DNA of 64,000 nt from Acinetobacter sp. NIPH 298 (GCF_000369505.1 NZ_KB850055.1:1641706-1705705); one strand, 5' to 3'; positions 38,742 to 48,494 are shown, counted from the first letter of the stretch. Made by a program: numbers and translations. Notes: generated by a model from the letters alone, not told the origin.

Positions 38742-39011
38742 ATGAATAGCAAATCTCCTATTTTTACGGCTCAATCTGATGTCGCTCTCCGCATCCATGT
38801 AGATCGCGCAGTTCGTCATTATTTTGCACAATTGCAAGGTGAGCAACCATCTCAAGTGTATGACATGGTTTTAGCAGAAATGGAGAAACCTCTTTTATCT
38901 GTGGTCTTAGAATATACTCGTGGCAACCAAACACGTGCTGCTGAGATTCTAGGCCTTAACCGTGGAACTTTACGCAAAAAGTTAAAAGCTCACGGTTTAA
39001 TGAGTGAATAA
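38742..39011 (+). CDS. fis: DNA-binding protein Fis
   Basis: Fis is a homodimeric nucleoid-associated protein that bends DNA and activates rRNA promoters in fast growth. It has 89 residues, close to the E. coli 98. The C-terminal helix-turn-helix is nearly canonical ([21 protein letters not shown]). The start at 38742 ([13 protein letters not shown]) is preferred over an open frame 10 codons longer. A terminator separates it from purH. Confidence 0.95.
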   Translation: MNSKSPIFTAQSDVALRIHVDRAVRHYFAQLQGEQPSQVYDMVLAEMEKPLLSVVLEYTRGNQTRAAEILGLNRGTLRKKLKAHGLMSE

Positions 39012-39016
39012 TTGAT

Positions 39017-39049
39017 AAAATGCTCACGTTCTCGTGGGCATTTTTTTTG
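39017..39049 (+). terminator. Terminator of fis
   Basis: AAAATGCTCACG and CGTGGGCATTTT form a 12-bp stem with one G-U and a 4-nt loop, followed by a T-run. Confidence 0.88.
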
Positions 39050-39093
39050 TGCCTTTGTTTTAATCTGTAGACTTCAAACTGTTGACTAAAATC

Positions 39094-40668
39094 ATGACTA
39101 TCAAACGTGCTTTAATCTCTGTTTCAGACAAAACTGGAATCGTTGAATTTGCTCAAAATCTTGCAGCTCTCGGGGTAGAAATTTTATCTACTGGTGGTAC
39201 ATATAAGTTGCTTAAAGACAACAATATCGCCGTCGTAGAAGTTTCTGAACACACGGGCTTCCCTGAAATGATGGATGGCCGTGTCAAAACACTACATCCA
39301 AAAATTCATGGTGGTATTTTGGCTCGTCGTGGTCTAGACGAAGCTGTAATGCAAGAACACGATATCGATCCAATTGATCTCGTTGTGGTAAATCTCTATC
39401 CGTTTGCAGCAACAGTAGCAAAACCAAACTGTTCACTTGCTGATGCGATTGAAAACATCGATATCGGTGGTCCAACGATGGTTCGTGCTGCTGCGAAGAA
39501 CCATGCATCTGTCGGTATTATCGTCAATGCTGCTGACTACGATACCGTCGTTGCTGAATTAAAAGCAAATGGGACTTTATCTTACGAAACGCGTTTCGAC
39601 TTAGCGGTAAAAGCATACGAACATACCGCGCAATATGATGGCATGATTGCATCTTATTTGGGCGCACGTGTGGGTAAAACTGAAGGTGAAGCGGATACGT
39701 TCGCGCGCACATTCAACACCCAACTGAATAAAGCACAAGATTTACGTTATGGTGAAAATCCACACCAAAGCGCAGCGTTCTATGTAGAAGCAAATGCACA
39801 AGAAGCATCTGTTTCGACGGCGAAACAACTACAAGGTAAAGAACTGTCTTATAACAATATCGCAGATACAGATGCCGCACTTGAATGCGTGAAGTCATTT
39901 GTAAAACCTGCTTGTGTCATTGTTAAACATGCCAACCCATGTGGTGTTGCTGTTTCACTCGATGGCATCAAAGCGGCTTACGACCTCGCTTATGCAACTG
40001 ATCCTGAATCAGCGTTTGGTGGCATCATTGCGTTCAACCGCGAATTGGACGTTGCAACTGCGCAAGCGATTGTTGATCGTCAATTCGTTGAAGTGATTAT
40101 TGCTCCAAGTATTGCTGATGGCGTACTTGAAGTGACTGGCGCGAAAAAGAATGTCCGCGTCATGGTTTGTGGCGAACTCCCTACAATTGATGCACGTGCA
40201 CCACAACTTGACTATAAACGTGTCAACGGTGGTTTACTGGTTCAAGACCAAGATTTAGGCATGATCAGTAAAGATGACCTAAAAGTTGTGACCAAACGTG
40301 CGCCTACTGAACAAGAGATTGATGATTTAATCTTTGCTTGGAAAGTGGCGAAATATGTGAAGTCAAACGCGATTGTTTATGCAAAAGATCGCCAAACTGT
40401 TGGTATCGGCGCAGGTCAAATGAGCCGCGTCAATTCTGCACGTATTGCTGCGATTAAAGCTGAACATGCTGGTTTAGTGGTTGAAGGTGCAGTAATGGCA
40501 TCTGACGCATTCTTCCCATTCCGTGATGGTATTGATAATGCTGCTAAAGCAGGCATTAAATGTATTATCCAACCGGGTGGTTCAATGCGTGACGAAGAAA
40601 CAATTGCAGCAGCTGATGAAGCTGGCATCGCAATGGTCTTTACAGGCATGCGTCACTTCCGCCATTAA
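39094..40668 (+). CDS. purH: Bifunctional AICAR formyltransferase/IMP cyclohydrolase
   Basis: PurH performs the last two steps of IMP synthesis. It has 524 residues, the normal length. The N-terminal MGS-like cyclohydrolase domain shows [27 protein letters not shown] and [13 protein letters not shown]. The C-terminal formyltransferase shows [12 protein letters not shown], the catalytic KHANPCGVA and [12 protein letters not shown]. The ATG at 39094 gives a family-like N-terminus; a TTG four codons upstream is unlikely. It is separated from purD by a terminator-like hairpin. Confidence 0.97.
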   Translation: MTIKRALISVSDKTGIVEFAQNLAALGVEILSTGGTYKLLKDNNIAVVEVSEHTGFPEMMDGRVKTLHPKIHGGILARRGLDEAVMQEHDIDPIDLVVVNLYPFAATVAKPNCSLADAIENIDIGGPTMVRAAAKNHASVGIIVNAADYDTVVAELKANGTLSYETRFDLAVKAYEHTAQYDGMIASYLGARVGKTEGEADTFARTFNTQLNKAQDLRYGENPHQSAAFYVEANAQEASVSTAKQLQGKELSYNNIADTDAALECVKSFVKPACVIVKHANPCGVAVSLDGIKAAYDLAYATDPESAFGGIIAFNRELDVATAQAIVDRQFVEVIIAPSIADGVLEVTGAKKNVRVMVCGELPTIDARAPQLDYKRVNGGLLVQDQDLGMISKDDLKVVTKRAPTEQEIDDLIFAWKVAKYVKSNAIVYAKDRQTVGIGAGQMSRVNSARIAAIKAEHAGLVVEGAVMASDAFFPFRDGIDNAAKAGIKCIIQPGGSMRDEETIAAADEAGIAMVFTGMRHFRH

Positions 40669-40676
40669 TAACACCC

Positions 40677-40728
40677 AAGTCCCTCTTTCTTGCGATGCCT
40701 TATAGTCGCATCTCAGGGGGACTTTTTT
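40677..40728 (+). terminator. Terminator between purH and purD
   Basis: AAGTCCC and GGGACTT frame an inner TGCGA/TCGCA stem, followed by a T-run. It partly uncouples purD from purH. Confidence 0.8.
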
Positions 40729-40777
40729 ATTCTGAACAGGTATATTCTTAAATACTGAAAAAGGAAATAACTTAATA

Positions 40778-42064
40778 ATGAATATTTTAGTTTTGGGTAG
40801 CGGTGGCCGTGAACATGCACTTGCATGGAAAATCGCACAAGATACAAAAGTAACTAAAGTTTTTGTTGCGCCGGGTAATGCAGGCACAGCAACAGAAGAT
40901 AAATGTGAAAACGTTGAACTTGATATTTTAGACAATCCAGCTGTGATTGCTTTTGCAAAAGCAAATGATGTGGCATTGGTGATTGTTGGTCCAGAAGCAC
41001 CATTGGTCAATGGTGTGGTTGATGCTGCTCGTGAAGCAGGTATAAAAATTTGGGGACCAACACAATACGCAGCGCAGCTTGAAGGTTCAAAAGCTTTTGC
41101 CAAGCATTTCTTAAAGCGTCATAACATTCCAACTGCATTTTATGATGTATTCACCGAAGTAGATGCCGCTAAAGCCTATGTTGAGAAAAATGGTGCACCG
41201 ATCGTTATTAAAGCGGATGGTTTAGCTGCGGGTAAAGGCGTGATCGTGGCAATGACCAACGAAGAAGCTTTTGCTGCCATTGATGACATGCTTGCAGGCA
41301 ATAAATTTGGTGATGCAGGTTCACGTGTCGTGGTTGAGCAGTTCCTCGCAGGTGAAGAAGCATCTTTCATTTGTATGATTGATGGCAACAACATTTTGCC
41401 AATGGCGACATCACAAGATCACAAACGTATCTTTGAAGCTGACCAAGGTCCAAATACAGGTGGTATGGGTGCTTACTCTCCTGCCCCAGTTGTGACTGCT
41501 GAAGTCTTTGAACGTGTCATGAATGAAGTGATGCGCCCGACCGTTGATGGTATGGCTGCGGATGGTCACGTTTATACAGGTTTCTTATACGCAGGTTTAA
41601 TGATTGATGAGCAAGGTCAACCTCGTGTCATCGAATTCAACTGCCGCTTTGGTGATCCTGAAACACAACCCATCATGATGCGTTTAAAATCATCGCTGGT
41701 TGATCTCGTTGAAGCAGGTATTGAAGGTAACTTACCAAGCGAAGCAGAATGGGACGAGCGTAAATCGATCGGTATCGTTCTTGCTGCTGAGGGTTATCCA
41801 GAAACCGTCCGTAAAGGTGATGTGATTTCGGGTATCGGTCAATCTCCAGAAGATACTAAAATCTTCCATGCAGGCACTGCCATGACTGCTGATGGGCATA
41901 TTATCACTGCAGGTGGTCGTGTACTCTGCGTAACAGCACTGGGCGACACCGTACTTGAAGCACAAATCAATGCGCTAGAAGTTTGCGGTCAAGTGACGTT
42001 CACAGGCATGCAGTACCGTAGCGATATTGGTTACCGCGCGATTGCACGTGAAAAAGCTGAATAA
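40778..42064 (+). CDS. purD: Phosphoribosylamine-glycine ligase
   Basis: PurD joins glycine to phosphoribosylamine with ATP, step two of purine synthesis. It has 428 residues. The ATP-grasp architecture is clear: GSGGREHALAWKI at the start, VIKADGLAAGKGVIVAMT, QDHKRIFEADQGPNTGGMGAYSP and the metal-binding VIEFNCRFGDPETQ. It ends at a strong terminator. An AAAAAGGA stretch lies before the ATG. Confidence 0.97.
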   Translation: MNILVLGSGGREHALAWKIAQDTKVTKVFVAPGNAGTATEDKCENVELDILDNPAVIAFAKANDVALVIVGPEAPLVNGVVDAAREAGIKIWGPTQYAAQLEGSKAFAKHFLKRHNIPTAFYDVFTEVDAAKAYVEKNGAPIVIKADGLAAGKGVIVAMTNEEAFAAIDDMLAGNKFGDAGSRVVVEQFLAGEEASFICMIDGNNILPMATSQDHKRIFEADQGPNTGGMGAYSPAPVVTAEVFERVMNEVMRPTVDGMAADGHVYTGFLYAGLMIDEQGQPRVIEFNCRFGDPETQPIMMRLKSSLVDLVEAGIEGNLPSEAEWDERKSIGIVLAAEGYPETVRKGDVISGIGQSPEDTKIFHAGTAMTADGHIITAGGRVLCVTALGDTVLEAQINALEVCGQVTFTGMQYRSDIGYRAIAREKAE

Positions 42065-42078
42065 ATTGTCTCAATTCG

Positions 42079-42103
42079 AAAAACCTTCTTCGGAAGGTTT
42101 TTT
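42079..42103 (+). terminator. Terminator of purD
   Basis: AAAAACCTTC and GAAGGTTTTT form a 10-bp stem with a TTCG tetraloop and a T-run. Confidence 0.9.
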
Positions 42104-42456
42104 ATTGCTCAAATCAAAACAGTGCCCAGTTGTTTATTCAATTTTCATATAACGCATGCAAAAAAATATATATTCACTATTCAATTGAATTATCTAAACA
42201 AATATTTAAAAAATCTATAAAATTTTCATCTATTTATATTTACTTAGTACACAATTTCCTTAAATAATCAGTTATTTATACCCTTCAGTATTGTCTACTC
42301 CACTATAACCTGAACTAAAATATTGCTATGATTGGGGAAATTTTTAGCTGTACTTTTTATGGCCAGATTTTATTCTTTTCTATTATTTTCAAATGATTAG
42401 AATATTAAACTGAGCTGCACGAGTTACAGTTAAATCCAAATTTAATTTCAAGAGTA
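42104..42456. other. AT-rich gap without a gene
   Basis: No gene, RNA or repeat could be supported in this stretch before the metQ control region. It contains only scattered short palindromes such as ATTCAATTGAAT. The promoter of metQ probably lies further right. Confidence 0.5.
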
Positions 42457-42509
42457 AGTGAATGATTCACTGTGCTATTTATCTATAGCAAACTGGAACA
42501 TGAATGTTC
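42457..42509 (+). promoter_or_regulatory. Pair of palindromes in the metQ upstream region
   Basis: AGTGAATGATTCACT (42457-42471) is a perfect 15-nt palindrome. GAACATGAATGTTC (42496-42509) is another, and its right half shares the TGAATG-TTCAC core. Their centres are 38-39 nt apart. They resemble half-sites of a MetR-type TGAA/TTCA operator, but the spacer is too short for the E. coli consensus. Confidence 0.5.
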
Positions 42510-42624
42510 ACCTATTTTTCTTATGTTGTGAAATTTGTGTTGGCAAATGCTTCAAAAATTATTCACATGATTATTTGAATACAACGCCAATCAATAGCAT
42601 CGCAATCTATTACAATCTTTAATA

Positions 42625-42645
42625 CGGAAACCACGTGATTTTCCG
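42625..42645 (+). promoter_or_regulatory. Hairpin or operator just before metQ
   Basis: CGGAAA and TTTCCG flank CCACGTGAT, with a 9-nt loop holding CACGTG. It ends about 15 nt before the metQ Shine-Dalgarno AGGATT. It could be a leader hairpin or a regulator site. No SAM riboswitch core is visible. Confidence 0.45.
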
Positions 42646-42670
42646 ACATTATTTTGATTAGGATTTATAC

Positions 42671-43546
42671 ATGAAAAAGCTAATTAGTCTTTTTTTAAGT
42701 GTATCGGTATTATTACTTGCAGCTTGCAGTAAACAACCAGATACCACAGCTACAGACCAAAACGGGGATGCTGCTGCATTACAAACTGTTGTCATCGCCT
42801 CTACAGGTTCAGATGCTGATATCTGGCGTCATATTGCAACTTTGCCTGAAACCAAAGCCGCTGGCCTGAAACTCGAAATTAAAAACTTCACTGATTACGT
42901 TGCGATGAATACTGCTGCGGCAAACAAAGAAGTTGATCTCAATGCATTCCAATCTTACGCTTACCTTGTTGCATTCAATGCTGCAAATAAAGATAAGATT
43001 GCACCTGTTTCAACCACATATTTAGAGCCTATGGGCATCTATTCAAGCAAAGTTAAGAAAGTTGAAGAGTTTGCTGAAGGTGCAACCATTGCGATTCCAA
43101 ACGACGGTGCTAACGAATCTCGCGCATTATTACTTTTACAAAGCGCAGGCTTAATCAAGTTAAAAGCTGATTTTGACCCAGTAAAAGGTACGCCAGCAGA
43201 TATTATTGAGAATACTAAAAAGATTGTGATTAAACCGATCCAAATGGCGACTGCGGTACGCGTAAAAGATGAAGTTGATGCAATTTTGTTAGGCAATACG
43301 CTGGCGATGGAAGGTGGTTTGAATGTTCTTAAAGATGCAATCTTTTATGAACCTGTTGATCAAAGCACTAAGCTCAATGTGAATGTTTTAGCAACTGCTG
43401 AATCACGTAAAGATGATGCGGTACTTCAAAAAGTCGGCGCGCTCTATCATACTGAAGCTGTAAAAAAATATGTACAAGAACACTTTGATGGCACTAAGGT
43501 TGATGTAAACAAACCGACAAGCTATCTCACTGAAGCGAATTCGTAA
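42671..43546 (+). CDS. metQ: Methionine ABC transporter substrate-binding lipoprotein (MetQ/NlpA family)
   Basis: This is a 291-residue lipoprotein with lipobox LLLAAC (Cys19) that captures methionine for the MetNI transporter. Family features include VVIASTGSDADIWRHIA, LEIKNFTDYVAMNTA, NKEVDLNAFQSYAYLVAFN and ATIAIPNDGANESRALLLLQ. It precedes metN and metI, but a hairpin terminator between metQ and metN probably makes the lipoprotein more abundant than the membrane complex. D- or L-methionine preference cannot be read from sequence. Confidence 0.93.
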   Translation: MKKLISLFLSVSVLLLAACSKQPDTTATDQNGDAAALQTVVIASTGSDADIWRHIATLPETKAAGLKLEIKNFTDYVAMNTAAANKEVDLNAFQSYAYLVAFNAANKDKIAPVSTTYLEPMGIYSSKVKKVEEFAEGATIAIPNDGANESRALLLLQSAGLIKLKADFDPVKGTPADIIENTKKIVIKPIQMATAVRVKDEVDAILLGNTLAMEGGLNVLKDAIFYEPVDQSTKLNVNVLATAESRKDDAVLQKVGALYHTEAVKKYVQEHFDGTKVDVNKPTSYLTEANS

Positions 43547-43569
43547 TATACTACGCTCCGACGTTCTAC

Positions 43570-43602
43570 AAAACAGGCAAATGATTTTGCCTGTTTTCTT
43601 TT
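43570..43602 (+). terminator. Terminator between metQ and metN
   Basis: AAAACAGGCAAA and TTTGCCTGTTTT form a 12-bp stem with a 4-nt loop, followed by a T-rich run. It gives partial read-through into metN. Confidence 0.85.
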
Positions 43603-43620
43603 TAATTTAGTATTGACGAT

Positions 43621-44646
43621 ATGATCGAATTTAAAAATATTTCCAAACACTATCAGCTAAATGGCCAAACCATTAATGCGCTGGATCAAATCGATTTAGA
43701 GATCCCAGAAGGCAGTATCTTTGGCATTATTGGTTATAGTGGCGCAGGTAAAAGTACATTAATTCGTTTGATTAATTTGCTAGAACGCCCTTCTAAAGGG
43801 CAAGTGATTATTCATCAAAAAGATTTTACTGCGATGGATGCGCGCACGCTTCGTAACGAACGTGCAAATATCGGCATGATTTTTCAGCACTTTAATTTAT
43901 TACAAACTAAAACAGTGTCTGAAAATATTGAAATGCCGCTTAAATTGCTCGGTCATCGTAAAGCTGAACGAGAAAAGCGTTTAGCTGAACTGTTAGATTT
44001 CATTGATCTCAAACATAAAAAAGATGCCTACCCTGACGAACTCTCAGGTGGTCAAAAACAACGTGTGGGTATTGCTCGTGCCCTCGCCAATCATCCCAAA
44101 ATTTTACTTTGCGATGAAGCTACCTCTGCTTTAGATCCGCAAACCACCAAATCTGTTTTAGCGTTGTTGAAGAAAATTAACCAAGAACAAAATATTACCA
44201 TTGTGATGGTGACCCATGAGATGGATGTGATCGAATCAGTTTGCGATTACGTTGCTGTCATGGAAGCTGGTAAAGTGATTGAAACAGGTTCGACCTTAGA
44301 GATTTTCAGTCAACCACAACATCCCACAACCAAAACCTTTATCCAAACCGTATTACAGCAACAACTGCCGATCAATATTCTCAACAATCTCGAACACAAG
44401 CACCATAACAGTATCTATAACCTTCAATTCTTAGGTACATCAGCACAAGAAACCGTGATTCAGTCTGTGATTAAACAGTTTGATATTAGTTTGAATATTC
44501 TGTTTGCCAACATGACCGAGATTAACGGTACAGTGATTGGGCAAATGTTTATACAACTGCTCGGTGACCCACGTATCATCCAAGAAGCAATCCAATTTCT
44601 AGAGCAACAAGGTGTCAAAGTTGAACCGTCTGGAGTAAGCCAATGA
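43621..44646 (+). CDS. metN: Methionine ABC transporter ATP-binding protein
   Basis: This is a 341-residue ABC ATPase. Walker A is GYSGAGKST, the signature LSGGQKQRVGIARAL, Walker B ILLCDEATSALDPQ, and the switch His is in VMVTHEMDVIE. The C-terminal NIL/ACT domain (about 260-341) normally binds methionine and blocks transport when the cell has enough. Its stop overlaps the metI start by 4 nt (ATGA), so the two are translationally coupled. Confidence 0.95.
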   Translation: MIEFKNISKHYQLNGQTINALDQIDLEIPEGSIFGIIGYSGAGKSTLIRLINLLERPSKGQVIIHQKDFTAMDARTLRNERANIGMIFQHFNLLQTKTVSENIEMPLKLLGHRKAEREKRLAELLDFIDLKHKKDAYPDELSGGQKQRVGIARALANHPKILLCDEATSALDPQTTKSVLALLKKINQEQNITIVMVTHEMDVIESVCDYVAVMEAGKVIETGSTLEIFSQPQHPTTKTFIQTVLQQQLPINILNNLEHKHHNSIYNLQFLGTSAQETVIQSVIKQFDISLNILFANMTEINGTVIGQMFIQLLGDPRIIQEAIQFLEQQGVKVEPSGVSQ

Positions 44647-45338
44647 GAGACTTTATCGTACACTGGCTGACTGAAATCACTGCGCCTTTTTGGCAAAGTT
44701 CTTTGTCAATGGATCAATTTGTGACAGCCTTACAAGAAACCTTACAAATGGTATTCTTCTCACTGCTTTTTGGTTGTATTTGGGGCTTCATCCAAGGCAT
44801 CACCTTAGTAGTGACACGTACAGGTGGTATCCTACAAAATCGAGCGATTTATTATTTCCTCAACCCAATCGTCAATGCGTTACGTTCGATTCCTTTCATT
44901 ATCTTGCTAATCGCAGTTATTCCATTTACTAAATTCCTCGTTGGAACATCAATCGGAACGTGGGCAGCGATTGTTCCCCTCACCATTTATGTTGGCCCAT
45001 ATTTAGGTCGATTAATCGAAACCTCATTACTTGAAGTCAATGAAGGAATCATTGAGTCTGCTCAAGCAATGGGCGCAACGCCTTGGCAAATCGTTTTCAA
45101 ATTTATTATTCCTGAAGCACGAAGCTCAGTTATTCTAAACTTAACCACGGGAACGATTAGCTTGATTGGTGCAACGGCAATGGCAGGTGCGGTCGGTGCA
45201 GGCGGAATTGGTGACTTGGCAATTTCTTATGGCTATCAACGTTTTGATAGTAGTGTTGTGATTCTGACCGTGATCGTGCTTTTATTGTTGGTTCAATTTG
45301 TGCAAACCTTTGGTGATTGGTTAGCAAAAATGCGTTAA
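44643..45338 (+). CDS. metI: Methionine ABC transporter permease
   Basis: This is a 231-residue inner-membrane permease with about five helices. The EAA loop that contacts MetN is SAQAMGATPWQIVFKFIIPEA. TGTISLIGATAMAGAVGAGGIGDLAISYGY is the family's most conserved block. It overlaps metN by 4 nt. A hairpin terminator follows. Confidence 0.95.
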   Translation: MRDFIVHWLTEITAPFWQSSLSMDQFVTALQETLQMVFFSLLFGCIWGFIQGITLVVTRTGGILQNRAIYYFLNPIVNALRSIPFIILLIAVIPFTKFLVGTSIGTWAAIVPLTIYVGPYLGRLIETSLLEVNEGIIESAQAMGATPWQIVFKFIIPEARSSVILNLTTGTISLIGATAMAGAVGAGGIGDLAISYGYQRFDSSVVILTVIVLLLLVQFVQTFGDWLAKMR

Positions 45339-45355
45339 TCATTGAGTAAACAGCT

Positions 45356-45386
45356 TAAGGCTCTCAATATGAGGGCTTTTTTTATC
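45356..45386 (+). terminator. Terminator of metQNI
   Basis: GCTCTCA and TGAGGGC pair with a G-U and run into seven Ts. Confidence 0.75.
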
Positions 45387-45396
45387 TCAAGTATTT

Positions 45397-46263
45397 TTAT
45401 GGAAAATAGATTTCAGTCGCAGCCTTAAATGTATTGACATGTAAAGGAACGAGATCAGCTAAGGGTTGATATCCGCCAGCCAAAACAAACAGCAATGGAA
45501 TATTCATTTTCTTTGCCATTTCAAAGACCAAACGATCCCGTTCAAACAGTAATTCTGTCGTAAACCATTTTGAACCATAACGGTCATTTTGGTGACAATC
45601 CATACCCGCTTGATAAATAACTAAATCCGCGTCCCAGCGTGAAGCGTATTGAAATGCCTCTAAAACAGCCTCACGGTACAAATCAAAGTTGCCTTGCTTA
45701 GGATGGATATAACGAGTCAAACTGCGTTCACTCGCCTTACAACCGAAGCGAATACCAAAGATTCCAAAATTCACAAGGTTGGTCATTCGGTTCGCAAATA
45801 CGGCTGTGCCATCGCCACCATGCTGATCGCAATCTAAAATAAAAATCCGTTTTTCAGGATGTTGTTTCGCAACTAAAGCCAAACCATTAAAGGTGCAGTA
45901 GGCAGCGCCCGACTCATAACTGGCGTGATGAAACCCCTGCGCAATATTTGCGGCAATCCCCTCTTTTAACGCAATTTTAGCGCCAAGCAGTTGCCCTGCT
46001 TGTATAGATAAAATTGCATCACGTAATTGTACTTTCCAAGGTTTAAAGCCTTGGATCGTCGCAAAACTAGATTGACCTGAAACAAATGCTTCCACATATT
46101 GAGGATTGTGTAATTTTTTAAGAATTTCAACATCAATCAAACCTGGATCAATCAAATCAGCCATCTTATTCGCACGAAGCATATCCGCAACTGCGGTCAA
46201 TTTTTCCATGCTATTGGTATGCGTTTGCGCATAATAGCGTGGTGAATAACAAGCTTTTAGCAT
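45397..46263 (-). CDS. Histone deacetylase-like amidohydrolase
   Basis: This 288-residue zinc hydrolase belongs to the class II HDAC/AcuC/acetylpolyamine amidohydrolase superfamily. Key motifs are GFHHASYESGAAYCTFNGLAL (catalytic His pair), IFILDCDQHGGDGTAVF (metal Asp and His) and LVIYQAGMDCHQND (second metal Asp). The substrate is unknown; acetylated lysine, polyamines or amides are possible. Its ATG overlaps the stop of the upstream gene as ATGCTAA, so the two are translated together. Confidence 0.87.
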   Translation of the reverse strand: MLKACYSPRYYAQTHTNSMEKLTAVADMLRANKMADLIDPGLIDVEILKKLHNPQYVEAFVSGQSSFATIQGFKPWKVQLRDAILSIQAGQLLGAKIALKEGIAANIAQGFHHASYESGAAYCTFNGLALVAKQHPEKRIFILDCDQHGGDGTAVFANRMTNLVNFGIFGIRFGCKASERSLTRYIHPKQGNFDLYREAVLEAFQYASRWDADLVIYQAGMDCHQNDRYGSKWFTTELLFERDRLVFEMAKKMNIPLLFVLAGGYQPLADLVPLHVNTFKAATEIYFP

Positions 46264-47240
46264 GGATGTCCTACAAAGATTTGACCTTGAGCGATTTCCA
46301 TAAGCTGCCCCAGTTCAGTGATATCAGGTCTAAACAATCCGTTATCTACCTGTTGCTTAAAATGATAACCAAACGCACGGGCACGATTTTTAGGGGAAAC
46401 AGCTAAAGTTGTTAATCTCAAAAACCAAAACCCATTGATCGCAGAAATCGGAATCACATGTCCTTTATAGTGTTTATTTTGATGCTTTTCTAATGGCTCA
46501 ATTTCATAATTTGCTGAAAAAAGGCTGCCTGCAGGTAAACGAACTCCATTCATCAATAATGAAACAAGGCTAATACAGGAGTGATTGTCCCCCATATTCA
46601 TTTTTTCCATCATAATCGGTTGTTCATGCTCATCAACAAAAATATTTATCTCGCCCTGTCTAAGCAACCGATGATGTGCAATTCGAAGAAAGAATTTTTC
46701 AGCCATTGGACAAGAACCCACTTTAGGCTTTTCTGGCAAAGCATTGCATTCAATCAAGCCATTTTTGGCACTTTGAGGAAGAATAATATCTGCCAATAAC
46801 TGACAAATCAGTACGCTTTCCTCCAGCTCGGCATATTGATGAATGCTTCTGAGCTTCGCTTGAAAATCGACTTGCTGCTGCAAGTTTTTCGCAAATAATT
46901 CTTGTGGAGTCAAACGCACTAAGCATTGCTGGACATCTGAGTTTATATCTAGGTTCCGCCAACTCGTTAGTTCCAAACCATAGGAAGATGCTTGATTCAA
47001 AATACTTTTCAAAGCCTTAGTTTCATAATCTTCAAAAATACGAAAATCCTGGAAACCAAGCGCATCGCGAGGTTGCGAAACAAATTCTGCGATCACACGT
47101 GTTGCTTGGGTATATCCACAACCACGCCGCTCCGTTTGATGACTAAAGTGCTCATTGAGCATTTCTGTAAGTTTGGCAGATAGAGGACATAAATATTTTC
47201 TAAAGATAACGACCACTTCATGATCGACCAAATCTGACAT
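46257..47240 (-). CDS. Unknown protein co-translated with HDAC-like enzyme
   Basis: This is a 327-residue soluble protein that I do not recognise. It has no signal peptide or clear membrane segment. Features include an acidic start (MSDLVDHEVVVIFRKYLCPL), a central Gln/Leu-rich helical part, and a C-terminal MEKMNMGDNHSCISLVSLLM and GVRLPAGSLFSANYEIEP. The spacing of Cys/His residues (YLCPLSAK, ERRGCGYTQ, GDNHSCIS) could hint at metal binding but is not a known motif. It is the first gene of a two-gene operon with the deacetylase-like enzyme, so a shared substrate or regulation is plausible. Confidence 0.75.
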   Translation of the reverse strand: MSDLVDHEVVVIFRKYLCPLSAKLTEMLNEHFSHQTERRGCGYTQATRVIAEFVSQPRDALGFQDFRIFEDYETKALKSILNQASSYGLELTSWRNLDINSDVQQCLVRLTPQELFAKNLQQQVDFQAKLRSIHQYAELEESVLICQLLADIILPQSAKNGLIECNALPEKPKVGSCPMAEKFFLRIAHHRLLRQGEINIFVDEHEQPIMMEKMNMGDNHSCISLVSLLMNGVRLPAGSLFSANYEIEPLEKHQNKHYKGHVIPISAINGFWFLRLTTLAVSPKNRARAFGYHFKQQVDNGLFRPDITELGQLMEIAQGQIFVGHPC

Positions 47241-47762
47241 GATTCCCTCTCTGTCTTATCGTGATTTATTCCCGCTCTACGCTCATTAAATTATATTTAT
47301 TTACAATGGCTTGTCTTTTTCAATGCCATCTTAGCAAATGGCACATCCCCCTAGCCTAAATCAACATTCAATACTTAAACAGGATAAATCCCTTCATTTC
47401 AATTATATTGAATAGAGCTCTTTCATAATTATTCATACCCTCTTTGTATTTCTCTCACAAGAAGAAACAAAACCGATTTATGAAAACCGTCTAATATGCG
47501 ATCTATTTAACACCATTAAATACAATATAAACCATTAACTTATATGCCTTTTATCTCATCTTTATGTAAAACACCAAGCTTGTCAATGATAAAAATCCAC
47601 CCTGATTTAAGCTGTCAAAATTTGCCCAAAAAAGTCATATTTACGCGATGTTCATCATCAGCAGTTTTGCACTGTTACGCATTTACACTTACACTAGGAG
47701 CTCTAAAAAGCGTTTATCGACAGCTTCAAATAACCACATGACGAAAGGTTTAGGAATCGGCT
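47241..47762. other. Divergent control region between the HDAC operon and gloB
   Basis: This 522-base gap holds no convincing gene. A short frame inside it lacks coding character. It contains a small inverted repeat (TGCCAT/ATGGCA, 47324-47343) and the likely gloB promoter. Confidence 0.6.
47667..47695 (+). promoter_or_regulatory. Probable gloB promoter
   Basis: TTGCAC (47667-47672) and TACACT (47690-47695) are separated by exactly 17 nt and resemble a sigma-70 promoter. This predicts a leader of about 60 nt. Confidence 0.45.
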
Positions 47763-48494
47763 ATGCATTATAAGATTCATGTAATTGACGTAAAAAATGC
47801 CTTAAAAAACTATATCTGGTTATTGGAAGATACTCGCTCAAATGAAGTTATTGCAATCGACCCTACTGAAGCCAGTCTGGTCAGTGATTTCTGCGAACAA
47901 CACCAGTTACAACTCAAGCAAATTTGGCTCACCCATTGGCATCCCGACCATACCAATGGTGTAGCAGAGTTATCCGCAAACAATAATCTTCCCGTATACG
48001 GTCCGCGTGACGAATTGAGTAAAATTGCTTTCATCTCAAATCCGCTTCAACACAATGACCATTTCAATTTCCATGATTTAAAGATTGAAATCATTGCGAC
48101 ACCGGGACATACATTAGGTCATATCGTTTATTTTATTGAGGAAATTGACAGTCTATTCTGCGGTGATACCCTGTTTGCAATGGGTTGTGGACGTTTGTTC
48201 GAAGGTACAGCAGAACAAATGTATCATTCTTTAAATCGTCTAGCTGCGTTGCCAATCCAAACCAAAGTCTATTGTACCCATGAATATACGCTCGCAAATG
48301 CTGAGTTTGCGCTCACCATTGAACCGAACAATGTTGCACTACAAGAGCGTATAAAACAGGTCAAAGCATTAAGAGAATCTGATCAAATCACGCTACCTAG
48401 TAGCATTGAGTTAGAACTAGAAACCAACCCTTTCTTACGCACCGAGAGTGCCGAGGATTTTGCTCGAATCCGTAGCCTGAAAGATCAGTTTTAA
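47763..48494 (+). CDS. gloB: Hydroxyacylglutathione hydrolase (glyoxalase II)
   Basis: GloB hydrolyses S-lactoylglutathione in methylglyoxal detoxification. The 243-residue metallo-beta-lactamase-fold protein has the di-metal motif THWHPDHTNG, the second-metal GHTLGHIVYF, the bridging Asp in FCGDTLFAMGCGRLFEGT and CTHEYT. AGGAAT lies just before the ATG. It is apparently monocistronic. Confidence 0.96.
   Translation: MHYKIHVIDVKNALKNYIWLLEDTRSNEVIAIDPTEASLVSDFCEQHQLQLKQIWLTHWHPDHTNGVAELSANNNLPVYGPRDELSKIAFISNPLQHNDHFNFHDLKIEIIATPGHTLGHIVYFIEEIDSLFCGDTLFAMGCGRLFEGTAEQMYHSLNRLAALPIQTKVYCTHEYTLANAEFALTIEPNNVALQERIKQVKALRESDQITLPSSIELELETNPFLRTESAEDFARIRSLKDQF

Noticed and set aside
42104-42456. 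AT-rich stretch as a replication origin
   Set aside because: No DnaA-box cluster or neighbouring dnaA/gidA-type origin genes lie next to it; mnmG is 8 kb away and not at an origin-like site.
47544-47741. 65-residue reading frame upstream of gloB
   Set aside because: It lacks a ribosome-binding site, has biased low-complexity residues and overlaps the likely gloB promoter.
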